A DNA stretch of 64,000 bases from Nostoc sp. NIES-4103. GTDB lineage: Bacteria > Cyanobacteriota > Cyanobacteriia > Cyanobacteriales > Nostocaceae. The stretch spans positions 4,929,140-4,993,139 of the forward strand of contig NZ_AP018288.1 of NCBI RefSeq assembly GCF_002368335.1, given 5' to 3'. A program made the position numbers and the translations under genes. Below the pieces are notes generated by a model. The model did not search any database and was not told where the DNA came from. It saw only the letters and a list, made by a program, of their open reading frames with translations. The number at the start of each line of letters is the position of its first letter. The stretch's first letter is position 1. Below are positions 8,279 to 15,978 of the stretch, piece after piece.

Positions 8279-8638
8279 ATGGCAATAAAGATAAAACTAA
8301 TGGCTGATTATGGGTGCGACCCTCTATGGTGGGCAGATGCTGATAAAATTGGCAACATCGATCCAGCAAGATTGCCCCTCAGCCAAGAAAGCATAAACCG
8401 CTTGAGAAAATGGGCCGCTGATTACAATGCAACATTAAATTGGCAAGATCCAGCAAACTCTTCAGACTTGAGTGCAGAAGCTGAAGAGGCTTTTGAAGAA
8501 GAAGGAATTAAGTTGTGGAAGCAACTACAAACAGAACTTGCACCTAATTATCAGGTTGTTTATTTCAGTGAAACATTAGGCAAGGTTCTAACTCATCCTA
8601 ATGAATTAGAAGCTAGTGGCGTGTCAAGGCTAAAATGA
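8279..8638 (+). CDS. putative immunity protein for the adjacent BECR-type toxin
   Basis: A 119-residue acidic protein with MADYGCDPLWW near the start, then NIDPARLPLS, an RLRKWAADYNATLNW helix and an acidic segment (AEAEEAFEEEGIKLW). I recall the MADY.C.PLW pattern from small proteins encoded just after polymorphic-toxin C-terminal domains, where they act as immunity proteins. Its place 16 bases after the toxin-like gene on the same strand supports that role. It shows no DNA-binding motif, so it is more likely a direct inhibitor than a TA repressor. Confidence 0.5.
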   Translation: MAIKIKLMADYGCDPLWWADADKIGNIDPARLPLSQESINRLRKWAADYNATLNWQDPANSSDLSAEAEEAFEEEGIKLWKQLQTELAPNYQVVYFSETLGKVLTHPNELEASGVSRLK

Positions 8639-8651
8639 TGCAATAGATTTC

Positions 8652-8790
8652 CTCTAATATCTCTGTGTTCTCTGCGCCTCTGCGGTAGCCTGCGGCAAGC
8701 CCTACGGGTTCGCCAGTCGCTCATGGGGGAAACCCCCAAGACCGCGCTGGCTCACCGCTTACGCGTCTACGTTAATGCACAAATTTAGTC
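8652..8790. repeat. nested dispersed repeats
   Basis: The flanks CTCTAATATCTCTGTGTTCT (left) and GTTAATGCACAAATTTAGTC (right) belong to one repeat family, also seen on the other strand at 5704-5756. Between them sits a second element (about 8688-8770) that includes a 36-base palindrome-containing unit at 8714-8749, repeated exactly in inverted orientation at 9614-9649. The 337-base gap between the immunity and antitoxin genes holds little else. Confidence 0.65.
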
Positions 8791-8975
8791 TTGACACGCC
8801 AGTAGGTTAACGCAGTGTAATGCACCACTACTAAAATTTGATAGTTTATGAAATAAACAATAACTTCGTATAACTTTCAAAAGACTCCTCATACAAATAT
8901 AGTTAGCGATCGCACCTCTAACCACTCAAGCTATTATTTACCTGAAAGCCTACAGCATTAGAAAAAGATCACACC

Positions 8976-9266
8976 ATGTCCAACCAAACAAACTTGACTG
9001 ATGCTAGTAACAACTTAACCGAACTCTGTAATCAAGTAGTTGCAGATAGAGATGTGGTAATTATTACTCGACAAGAAGGCGAAAGCGTTGCCCTAATTGC
9101 TGCTGATGAATTAAATAGTTTATTAGAAACAGCACATTTACTTCGCTCATCTAAAAATACAATTCGTCTGTTAACTGCGTTAGAAAGAGCAAAAGCAAGA
9201 ACTTTAAAACCTGAAAGTATCTACGAACTACGTCAGGAGTTGGGTGTTGACAAAGAAGAAGGATGA
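8976..9266 (+). CDS. Phd/YefM-family antitoxin
   Basis: A 96-residue protein of the Phd/YefM type: N-terminal NLTDASNNLTELCNQVVADRDVVIITRQEGESVALIAA core in the family order, LNSLLETAHLLRS, and a charged flexible C-terminal tail that would wrap the toxin. Antitoxins of this family neutralise the partner and repress their own operon through the N-terminal dimer. The gene overlaps the downstream YoeB gene by 23 bases, a typical coupled TA arrangement. Confidence 0.85.
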   Translation: MSNQTNLTDASNNLTELCNQVVADRDVVIITRQEGESVALIAADELNSLLETAHLLRSSKNTIRLLTALERAKARTLKPESIYELRQELGVDKEEG

Positions 9267-9546
9267 ACCCCAACCTAATGAGAACAAAGTTAGAGATGCT
9301 GTGTTTCATCCAGAATTTCGGGAAGACCTCGCCTATTGGGTTAAGACAAACCGCAAAACAGCACTTCGCGCTTTTGACTTGATTGAATCGATTATGCGAG
9401 ATCCTTTTACAGGGATTGGTAAACCTGAACCACTAAAATACTTTGATTCAGATGCATGGTCACGGCGACTTACTCAGGAACATCGTATTGTTTACCTAGT
9501 AAGTGATGACCGGATTGATTTTCTCCAAGCTCGATTTCACTACTAA
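9244..9546 (+). CDS. yoeB: YoeB/Txe-family mRNA interferase toxin
   Basis: The ORF begins at a GTG and has 100 codons. From residue 21 it carries the YoeB signature: FHPEFREDLAYWVKTNRK, KPEPLKYFDSDAWSRRLTQEHRIVY and the terminal ARFHY, where the His-Tyr end is typical of the family and catalytically relevant. YoeB toxins bind the ribosomal A site and cut mRNA. The overlap with the antitoxin gene implies translational coupling; a start inside the overlap other than this GTG is possible. Confidence 0.87.
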   Translation: MLTKKKDEPQPNENKVRDAVFHPEFREDLAYWVKTNRKTALRAFDLIESIMRDPFTGIGKPEPLKYFDSDAWSRRLTQEHRIVYLVSDDRIDFLQARFHY

Positions 9547-9613
9547 TACCAATTCTGTATGAAGATGCGCCAAACTATATGAAGAACGAACCGCAAAGGG
9601 CGCAAAGGAGAGG

Positions 9614-9649
9614 CAGCGCGGTCTTGGGGGTTTCCCCCATGAGCGACTG
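9614..9649. repeat. 36-bp repeat, inverted copy of 8714-8749
   Basis: This unit (CAGCGCGGTCTTGGGGG then TTTCCCCCATGAGCGACTG) is the exact reverse complement of 8714-8749. Its centre, GGGGGTTTCCCCC, is itself a dyad. The two copies bracket the Phd/YoeB pair. It sits within a longer CGCAAAGG-type repeat (about 9586-9680). Confidence 0.7.
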
Positions 9650-9769
9650 CCGTCACAAAGAAAGAAAAAAATTTGGCGCAGCCTCACAAAGAAATGGTAT
9701 TGGTGTAAGTCTTGAACTAATCAAGCAAAGACAATATCAGTAGTCAGTTATCATTTGTCATTTGCCACT

Positions 9770-9817
9770 GACAAATGACAAATGACAAATGACAAATGAC
9801 AAATGACAAATGACAAA
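9770..9817. repeat. STRR heptamer tract (TGACAAA)n
   Basis: About seven tandem copies of the heptamer ACAAATG lie immediately downstream of the cobalamin adenosyltransferase gene on the opposite strand. An inverted TCATTTGTCATTTG just upstream (9751-9764) can pair with it to form a hairpin. The same heptamer makes the much longer tract at 13071-13199. Confidence 0.85.
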
Positions 9818-9819
9818 AT

Positions 9820-10956
9820 TTAAAAATCCACTCCTCTTTTCAGTTCTACGCCTTGATTAGCATAGTGTTTATGACAGTAAACCTCAGAGTGAACGCTAGC
9901 TAAATCAAAGTAAGCCGGTTGATTTTGACAGCGACCAGTAATAATAACTTCCGTGTCGCGGGGTTTGCGAAGTAAAGCTTGGACAATGGGTTCTACCGGA
10001 AGTAATTCCAAGTCAACGGTGGGATTGAGTTCATCGAGAATAATAGTTTTGTACAGTCCAGAAGCGATCGCAGTTTTGGCAATTTCCCAACCGCGTTCGG
10101 CTTCTACGTAGTCTAATTCTTGGCGGGAATTGCGCCAGACGATCGCATCTCTGCCGCAGCGTTGATGATCCACCACCTCTGGATATGATTGCTGTAAAGC
10201 TGCGATCGCTGCATCTTCAGTGTAGCCACTACCGCCTTTCAGCCACTGCATAATTAATACGCGGGTAGAACCAGGATGATTTATTCCCCTACCAATGGCT
10301 TGCAAAGCCTTACCCAAAGCACTGGTAGACTTGCCTTTGCCAGCACCAGTATAAATTTCTATACCATTAATCAACAGTTCCTTGGCTGTTGGGTGGTGCT
10401 GGGGTTTCATTTCTGAGTGCAAATCCGCAATATCGAGTAACTTTTGCGGTGCAGCGCGTCCTGTGGCAATAATTTCCAACTCATGGGGTTTAGATTTTAA
10501 TGTCCGCACCACCTCATCTACTGGTAGCAAACCCAAGTCTAGGACAGGGTTAATTTCATCCAAGACGACTACTGAATACAAACCAGAGGCGATCGCACCT
10601 TTGGCTACATCCCAACCCCGCGCTGCTTCTTCTCGGTCGAAAGCAGTAATTTCCTCTGGGCCAAAAAATTCTGCTCTTCCAGTACGAACCTGATCAATTA
10701 AATGAGGAAAACCGCGCTGTAACGCAGCAATTGCTCCATCTTCGTCATAATCACGTTCTGGCCCTTTTAAGAATCGTAACAGTAACACGCGGTTGGAATT
10801 GCTAGGAGTATTAATCCCCAAGCCTATCGAGCGTAAAACTACTCCCAAAGCCGCCTGGGACTTGCCTTTCCCCGCACCATCGTAAACGTGAATTTGGCCA
10901 GTGAGCCTTTCAGAACGCACTTGTGCCGTGCGAATACCGATGCCGTTCCTTGTCAT
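9820..10956 (-). CDS. cobO: tandem-domain cob(I)alamin/cobyrinic acid adenosyltransferase
   Basis: A 378-residue protein made of two CobO/BtuR (CobA-type) domains in a row. Each has its own P-loop, GAGKGKS at 27-33 and again at 204-210, and its own VVLDEINPVLDLGLLP / IILDELNPTVDLELLP block. The enzyme adenosylates the cobalt of cobyrinic acid a,c-diamide or cobinamide using ATP during coenzyme B12 synthesis. Single-domain bacterial enzymes are about 200 residues and work as dimers, so this may be a covalently linked dimer. Both P-loops look intact. No cobalamin riboswitch is apparent upstream, and other B12 genes are not adjacent. Confidence 0.9.
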   Translation of the reverse strand: MTRNGIGIRTAQVRSERLTGQIHVYDGAGKGKSQAALGVVLRSIGLGINTPSNSNRVLLLRFLKGPERDYDEDGAIAALQRGFPHLIDQVRTGRAEFFGPEEITAFDREEAARGWDVAKGAIASGLYSVVVLDEINPVLDLGLLPVDEVVRTLKSKPHELEIIATGRAAPQKLLDIADLHSEMKPQHHPTAKELLINGIEIYTGAGKGKSTSALGKALQAIGRGINHPGSTRVLIMQWLKGGSGYTEDAAIAALQQSYPEVVDHQRCGRDAIVWRNSRQELDYVEAERGWEIAKTAIASGLYKTIILDELNPTVDLELLPVEPIVQALLRKPRDTEVIITGRCQNQPAYFDLASVHSEVYCHKHYANQGVELKRGVDF

Positions 10957-11318
10957 CTCTCGAAATGCTATAACGTGGCAGTTCTCAATCTTACCTAACC
11001 TGTTGTACCACCAGTTAGGAGTGCTAAGTCAGTTGTCAGTTGTCAGGAATTAGGAGTTAGGAGTTAGGAGTTAGGAGTTATTTCTCCCCTATCCCCCTCA
11101 TCTCCCTCATCTCCCCCATCTCCCAATTCAATACAATCTACGAGATCTATTAATAGGATAAATAGGGGTATACTGGCATACCAAGATGGTATACGACAAA
11201 AAAATGAGATAAATGCCCCCATCACACTCATTATCACAGCTATACTCTCTAAAGTTAACCCCTGACATTGGCTACTTTACCCTTCCTCTTTAAACTTAAC
11301 CTCTACCATTGACCCTTT
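10957..11318. promoter_or_regulatory. divergent intergenic region before fraC, with GGTATAC repeats
   Basis: The left half is repeat material: GGAGTTA heptamers at 11045-11080 and TCTCCCTCA units to about 11125. The right half is unique and AT-rich, and should carry the fraCDE promoter. It contains GGTATAC at 11167-11173 and again at 11188-11194, exactly 21 bases (two helical turns) apart. An inverted ATACC at 11178-11182 lies between them. This could be an operator; no canonical NtcA site (GTA-N8-TAC) was seen. Confidence 0.4.
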
Positions 11319-11870
11319 ATGTTTGAAGACTTGACTATTCCCAGAATTTTGCCCCTTGGTGCGATTTTGTTTAATTTTGTATTTTTACTGGTTGCCATTC
11401 CCCTAGAAGCCTATGTTTTTAATAAAAGGCTCAATTTTGATAAAAAAACCAGTATTTTTTATGCGATTGCTGTAAACCATTTTTCTAGCGCTCTTGGCTG
11501 GACTATATTTTTTTTGTTAGAGCCAGTATTACCAATTTACTTGAAATCAGAATTAATTAATTACGTTTTTTTTAATACTTTTAAATCTTCTAATACACAA
11601 AGTGTTTTAATTTTAACCACTGTGATCATTTTCTTCACAACAGTGATCATGAAATTCTTTCTTCTACAAATTTTCGTATTTTTCTTAAAAGAAGATGTGT
11701 TCAAGAAGAAGGAAGAAGTACCAGTAACTCAACAAAAACCTCAACGTCGGCGCTGGCGAGTTCCCAGCAAGGTGAGATTTCAAAGTACAAATTTAGTTAC
11801 TACTACACTCATTGCCAATGCTCTTAGCTACAGTGCTATTACCTTAATTTTGCTGATTCGTAATAGATAA
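11319..11870 (+). CDS. fraC: filament integrity protein FraC
   Basis: A 183-residue membrane protein with three to four hydrophobic segments (about residues 12-36, 45-70, 98-123 and 160-180) and a basic cytoplasmic loop (KKKEEVPVTQQKPQRRRWR). Size, topology and its place ahead of a FraD-like and an ABC-2 permease gene match FraC of Anabaena. FraC and FraD locate to septa, keep long filaments intact and support molecular exchange between cells; they are part of the septal-junction machinery. Sequence similarity is from memory, but the three-gene context is strong. Confidence 0.85.
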   Translation: MFEDLTIPRILPLGAILFNFVFLLVAIPLEAYVFNKRLNFDKKTSIFYAIAVNHFSSALGWTIFFLLEPVLPIYLKSELINYVFFNTFKSSNTQSVLILTTVIIFFTTVIMKFFLLQIFVFFLKEDVFKKKEEVPVTQQKPQRRRWRVPSKVRFQSTNLVTTTLIANALSYSAITLILLIRNR

Positions 11871-11935
11871 AAATAATTGAACTGGACTGATGACGAGATG
11901 AATAGTGATAATTTCATAAATTCAGAGGTACATTT

Positions 11936-13003
11936 ATGGGTTCATTGTTGAAAGATATATTTGGTTTATTTGGACTTGTTGATGCTGTCTATAAAAGACT
12001 GAGAGAGCTATTAATTCCCAAACAAATATATTCTTGGCAGACATTTATTTATCTGAGCGTATATTCTTGGGTTCTTTCGTATTTTGCTATAGGTTATATA
12101 CAAGATATCATCGCCTTCTTTGGTTGGTTATTCTTAATTACTGGTACAGCTTGGTATACCACTGAAGATCCTTTAAAAGTTCCTGGTACTTTTATGCCAG
12201 TAGGTGCAGTGATAACTGGATTATTAGTCAGTGTTTTTGCTTTTGGTAATCAAGAAGATGCAATTACATCAAGAACAATCGTTCTTTGGCCAACAATTTC
12301 GGCACTAATTACAATTATTCCAGATTTTTTTGAAGGTACTGGTACTGATTCTAAAGCTCAGATTCCTAAACCAGAAGTTCGCCAAAGACATGTAATTTTA
12401 GTATCCAGTTGCATGGTGCTAAGTTGTTGGCTTCAGTTTTACTTTGTCATGGATAATTGGTTACAAGAATATCCTAGTTTGCAAGCAGATAATTTTAAGC
12501 GTAGTACTTTTGTATACAGCATTGAAGAGCCAGTAAGTAATACTTTTGTTGGCATCACTCAAGATGGGAAAGCAGTTCCCAGAAATGGACTTGTGATTTT
12601 AGATAAATTACAACCAAGAGTAGAACAAGAAATAGCTGAAAGACCTTGGTCAGAAGTCGAGAGATGGTTACTAGATGCGAACAAGCGAGTGGGGAATTTG
12701 GGTAAGCAAGTAATAAATAAATACCTGGGACAATATGAAGAAAAAGAATTATGGCTTGTTGAACCGCGTGTAGTCAACACTAAATCAGGATACATATTAG
12801 ATTTGCTAAGTATCTGGTTAGGGCCCAGTTCCAACCCACGGGGATATTATTTGAAGAAATCTTGTCGAATTGAGCCGGTTGCAGCATCTCCAAGAAACGT
12901 TAACACACGCACCAGCCAATCAGATGATAGAAACACAGTAGCAGAAGTTGAATGCGATCGCCTGAATAAATTAATTACTGGGGCGCCACCACCGCAGCAG
13001 TGA
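11936..13003 (+). CDS. fraD: septal junction/filament integrity protein FraD
   Basis: A 355-residue protein with about five membrane helices in its first half (about residues 30-60, 63-80, 90-110, 120-135 and 152-170). A long hydrophilic C-terminal part (about 175-355) contains EEPVSNTFVGIT, a helical stretch (VEQEIAERPWSEVERWL) and GYYLKKSCRIE. This matches Anabaena FraD, whose large periplasmic domain lies in the septum and forms part of the septal-junction plug module. It starts 65 bases after fraC and ends 191 bases before fraE; that gap is filled by G-rich and heptamer repeats. Confidence 0.85.
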   Translation: MGSLLKDIFGLFGLVDAVYKRLRELLIPKQIYSWQTFIYLSVYSWVLSYFAIGYIQDIIAFFGWLFLITGTAWYTTEDPLKVPGTFMPVGAVITGLLVSVFAFGNQEDAITSRTIVLWPTISALITIIPDFFEGTGTDSKAQIPKPEVRQRHVILVSSCMVLSCWLQFYFVMDNWLQEYPSLQADNFKRSTFVYSIEEPVSNTFVGITQDGKAVPRNGLVILDKLQPRVEQEIAERPWSEVERWLLDANKRVGNLGKQVINKYLGQYEEKELWLVEPRVVNTKSGYILDLLSIWLGPSSNPRGYYLKKSCRIEPVAASPRNVNTRTSQSDDRNTVAEVECDRLNKLITGAPPPQQ

Positions 13004-13004
13004 T

Positions 13005-13065
13005 GCTATGGGGAGATGGGGGAGATGGGGGAGATGAGGGAGATGAGGGGGATGAGGAAAAATAA
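13005..13065. repeat. G-rich GGGAGATG tandem repeat
   Basis: Tandem GGGGGAGATG and GAGGGAGATG units follow the fraD stop codon and lead directly into the heptamer tract. The same units appear inside the 3' end of purN (16626-16680). Confidence 0.7.
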
Positions 13066-13070
13066 CTAGT

Positions 13071-13199
13071 GACAAATGACAAATGACAAATGACAAATGA
13101 CAAATGACAAATGACAAATGACAAATGACAAATGACAAATGACAAATGACAAATGACAAATGACAAATGACAAATGACAAATGACAAATGACAAATGAC
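13071..13199. repeat. long STRR tract (GACAAAT)18 running into the fraE start codon
   Basis: About 18 uninterrupted heptamers (129 bases) fill the end of the fraD-fraE spacer. The last unit supplies the ATG of fraE. Every unit contains an ATG, and the 7-base period moves the frame each time, so the leader would hold a string of tiny overlapping ORFs (ATG ACA AAT GAC AAA TGA). There is no purine-rich Shine-Dalgarno near the fraE start. Open reading on the minus strand here is an artefact of the repeat. Confidence 0.92.
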
Positions 13200-13974
13200 T
13201 ATCACCAAAATTTTTGTAATTGCGAAAAATGTATTTCAGGAAGTGGTACGCGATCGCATCTTGTATATTATCGGTTTTTATGCTGTTATACTTGCTATTG
13301 CTATCCGCGTACTACCGGAATTTTCAGCCAGTACTGAAAACAAAATGTTTTTAGACTTTGGTATGGTGGCAATGAGTGCAATAACTCTGGTTATTGCCAT
13401 ATTTGTTGGTACAGGACTGGTTAACAAAGAAATTGAAAAACGCACTGTTTTAGTGTTAATTGCTAAACCTGTAAGTCGTGGTGAAATTATTTCAGGTAAA
13501 TTCTTGGGTTTGTTAGCAGTCCTGGCTGTACTCGTTGCCACGATGACAACGATTTATTTATTATTTTTACAACTTGGTAATATTCCCCATCAAACAGCGA
13601 GTATTTTAATTGCCGCAGTTTTTTTATTTTTACAGTTGTCTTTAATCGCCGCTTTTGCTATTACCTTTGGTGTTTTTACCAGTTCTCTACTAGCAATAAC
13701 TTTAACCTTTGCAGTCTACTTAATGGGGAACATCACTCAAGATTTAGTAAAATTTGGTCGCTTAACACGTAACGGAGTTATAGAATTTTTTGCTCAAATT
13801 TTATATCTGATTATACCAGATTTATCTCGACTAGATTTAAAAAACGAAGCAGTTTATGGTTTGCAAGCACTGCCTGATTTAACAGCACTCATTACTAATG
13901 TAGTGTATGGCTTATTTTACAGTGTCATGCTGTTAGCGATCGCTATTTACATTTTCTCCAAACGGGAGTTTTAA
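13195..13974 (+). CDS. fraE: ABC-2 type permease FraE
   Basis: A 259-residue integral membrane protein with about six hydrophobic helices and the ABC-2 permease layout: an N-terminal helix (about 22-42), VIAIFVGTGLVNKEIEKRTVLVLIAKPVSRGEII in the first cytoplasmic region, and a C-terminal helix. As third gene after fraC and fraD it matches Anabaena FraE, needed for filament integrity and heterocyst maturation at the polar neck. The ATPase partner is not encoded here. The start ATG is the last unit of a heptamer repeat tract; the following codons (ACT ATC ACC) are the first unique ones. Confidence 0.85.
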   Translation: MTITKIFVIAKNVFQEVVRDRILYIIGFYAVILAIAIRVLPEFSASTENKMFLDFGMVAMSAITLVIAIFVGTGLVNKEIEKRTVLVLIAKPVSRGEIISGKFLGLLAVLAVLVATMTTIYLLFLQLGNIPHQTASILIAAVFLFLQLSLIAAFAITFGVFTSSLLAITLTFAVYLMGNITQDLVKFGRLTRNGVIEFFAQILYLIIPDLSRLDLKNEAVYGLQALPDLTALITNVVYGLFYSVMLLAIAIYIFSKREF

Positions 13975-13978
13975 ATAA

Positions 13979-14021
13979 GTCATTAGTCATTAGTCATTAG
14001 TCATTAGTCATTAGTCATTAG
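13979..14021. repeat. STRR heptamer tract (GTCATTA)6
   Basis: About six tandem GTCATTA units directly follow the fraE stop codon. They mark the convergent boundary with the sugar ABC permease gene. Confidence 0.85.
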
Positions 14022-14064
14022 TTATTTCCCATCTCCCCATCCCCCTGCATCGAAGAAAGCACCC

Positions 14065-14952
14065 CTACTCTTCCCTGGTAGTACGCAACTGCAAATACAC
14101 TAGTACCAATGTCACTGCTAACAACAATGTTGCTGCTGCTGCTGCATAACCAAAATCAAATTGAGCAAAAGCTTCTTGGTAAATGTAGTAAACCAGCAAG
14201 TTAGTAGAATTTAAAGGGCCGCCACCTGTCATCACAAAAACTTGCTCAAAACTCCGTAATGTAAAAATAGCAGTGGTGACTGCAACAAATATTAAAGTAG
14301 GTCGCAATCCTGGTAGGGTGACATGCCAAAATTGTTGCCAAGCATTAGCTCCATCAAGTTCGGCTGCTTCATAGCGACTAGAGGGAATTGCCTGCAACCC
14401 TGCCAAAAACACCACCATATTAAAACCTAGTTGTTTCCAAACAGTCATGAGAATTACTACTGGCATTGCCCAAAATGTATCTCCTAGCCAAGCAATTGGT
14501 GCAATGCCAAATAAATTTAACAGCGCGTTTACAGGCCCAGTATTTTGAAATAGCCAGCGAAATCCTAAACCAGCCGCCACAAGAGAGATAATTGAAGGTA
14601 GAAAATAGGCACTCCGCAGTATACCTCGTAAAGCAAGGGAGCGGTTTAATAGCACTGCCAGTCCCAAGGGAATCACTATACTAGGAATGAGAGTAGCAAC
14701 GGTAAAGTAAAGAGTGTTCCCAACAACTTGCCCAAAATCTGGAGTGAGTAACAAACGCCAATAGTTTTTTAAACCTATCCAATAAATACCTGTTGAAGTG
14801 AAACTACCAGCAGTAAAACTCAGATAAAACACATAAGCGATCGGCCAAATGACAAACACACCTAGTAATATCAATGCGGGTGTCAAAAAAGTCCAAGCGG
14901 CAAATGTATCATTATCTAGGAACTGCATCTGAGAGAAGCGTGATGTTTTCAT
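14065..14952 (-). CDS. sugar ABC transporter permease (MalF/UgpA type)
   Basis: A 295-residue protein with six membrane helices. It has the EAA loop of binding-protein-dependent permeases, here EAAELDGANAWQQFWHVTLP (about residues 197-216), which docks the ATPase. The N-terminal part (FLTPALILLGVFVIWPIAYVFY) is typical of the MalF/UgpA-like carbohydrate group. It is encoded alone, with no second permease, ATPase or binding protein adjacent. A sugar-binding lipoprotein gene at 51673-53076 is of the matching family but 37 kb away. The substrate is unknown. Confidence 0.88.
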   Translation of the reverse strand: MKTSRFSQMQFLDNDTFAAWTFLTPALILLGVFVIWPIAYVFYLSFTAGSFTSTGIYWIGLKNYWRLLLTPDFGQVVGNTLYFTVATLIPSIVIPLGLAVLLNRSLALRGILRSAYFLPSIISLVAAGLGFRWLFQNTGPVNALLNLFGIAPIAWLGDTFWAMPVVILMTVWKQLGFNMVVFLAGLQAIPSSRYEAAELDGANAWQQFWHVTLPGLRPTLIFVAVTTAIFTLRSFEQVFVMTGGGPLNSTNLLVYYIYQEAFAQFDFGYAAAAATLLLAVTLVLVYLQLRTTREE

Positions 14953-15024
14953 AGCGATTTTGACTTAGGGTTATTTTATACAGAGGTCTGCTAAGATCCT
15001 GTCAATCTAGTTACTTTTAAGTAA

Positions 15025-15966
15025 ATGTCTAAAATTTTACTCCCCTTTGCGAAACTTCCCATTGCCAGCAAATTGCTTACCTCTAGCGTATTTGTAGCAT
15101 TACTGGTGACTCTCGACGCAACTGTACTGGCTCAACCATCAACAGCACCAATACCAGCTCAATCTCAACCAAATCAACAGAAAAACTCTGTTGCTCAGCA
15201 ATTATTGGGACAATGGCAAGTTAAAGACCCAACATCCTCAAGTTCACTCAACTTTCTCTTTGCTCCAGAAGGCAAATTATTTATTTATATTCTTAATTCC
15301 GGTAATTCTGGTGCTGCTGAATTGAAGTATCGCATTAACACGATACCAAAACCCATGCATCTAGATGTTACAATTCCCAACAATCCAAAATCAGTGTTGA
15401 CAATTTTTGAATTGACTGCTGATGGTAAGTTGCGATTGCAATTAGAAGGTACTAATCCTGGACAACCCAGACCCACAGCTTTTTCTTCTGAAGTTTCCGT
15501 GTTTCAAAAAGTTTCCGATTCTACGACATTGCCTAACAATGTTAAGCTTGACAATTTCAACAGCAGCGAAGTAGAAAGCAATCAAGCAACATCTGATGGC
15601 AAAGTATATATTGGCAGTATAAACCGCGCACAACAGGCTTATTATCTAGAGTACGGAAAATTTAGCCCAACAATTGGGCAACTTCAGATTGGGATTAAAC
15701 CAGAGACTGAGAACTACCGCTTTCGCATTCTCAACCAAGGCAGACAAAACCAAAGTAAAATGACAGTCAGCACCGCTACTGCCAAAAAACCGGAACTCAA
15801 AAGCTATACAGGTGTTGTTTTTACTAAAAAAGTTCAAGGTGAGTTGTTGACACAGACAGCTATTTGTGAAACTGATAAACCTTCAACCATACCACCAGTT
15901 ACACCAAAAATACCTGTGAAAGAATCTCAAGCAGTTGAATGTCCAAGAGGTTCACATTTGTTATAA
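15025..15966 (+). CDS. secreted protein with type IV pilin-like (GH) C-terminal domain
   Basis: A 313-residue protein with an N-terminal signal peptide (about residues 15-37, cleavage near VLAQP), a Pro/Gln-rich linker and a domain (about 55-150) starting LLGQWQVKDPTSS. The segment YIGSINRAQQAYYLEYGKF at about 195 with LQIGIKPETENYRFRI is typical of cyanobacterial type IV pilin-like G/H proteins, though the usual pilin N-terminal helix is missing. The C-terminal part holds two cysteines. It is 12 bases upstream of purN, but no functional link is obvious. An envelope or pilus-related role is inference. Confidence 0.6.
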   Translation: MSKILLPFAKLPIASKLLTSSVFVALLVTLDATVLAQPSTAPIPAQSQPNQQKNSVAQQLLGQWQVKDPTSSSSLNFLFAPEGKLFIYILNSGNSGAAELKYRINTIPKPMHLDVTIPNNPKSVLTIFELTADGKLRLQLEGTNPGQPRPTAFSSEVSVFQKVSDSTTLPNNVKLDNFNSSEVESNQATSDGKVYIGSINRAQQAYYLEYGKFSPTIGQLQIGIKPETENYRFRILNQGRQNQSKMTVSTATAKKPELKSYTGVVFTKKVQGELLTQTAICETDKPSTIPPVTPKIPVKESQAVECPRGSHLL

Positions 15967-15978
15967 GATAGATTCCCT

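Noticed and set aside
10957..11318. Cobalamin riboswitch upstream of the adenosyltransferase gene
   Set aside because: I looked for a B12-box (GCCACTG-like) and long structured leader upstream of 10956. Only a short spacer and heptamer repeats were found.
13071..13199. Possible CRISPR array at the repeat tract
   Set aside because: The units are seven bases and fully contiguous, with no spacers and no cas genes anywhere in the window. It is an STRR.
12971..13208. Two long minus-strand reading frames rich in SFVICHL repeats across the fraD-fraE gap
   Set aside because: They are translations of the GACAAAT heptamer tract and G-rich repeats. A 7-base period gives three open frames with the same peptide, and there is no start context or family match.
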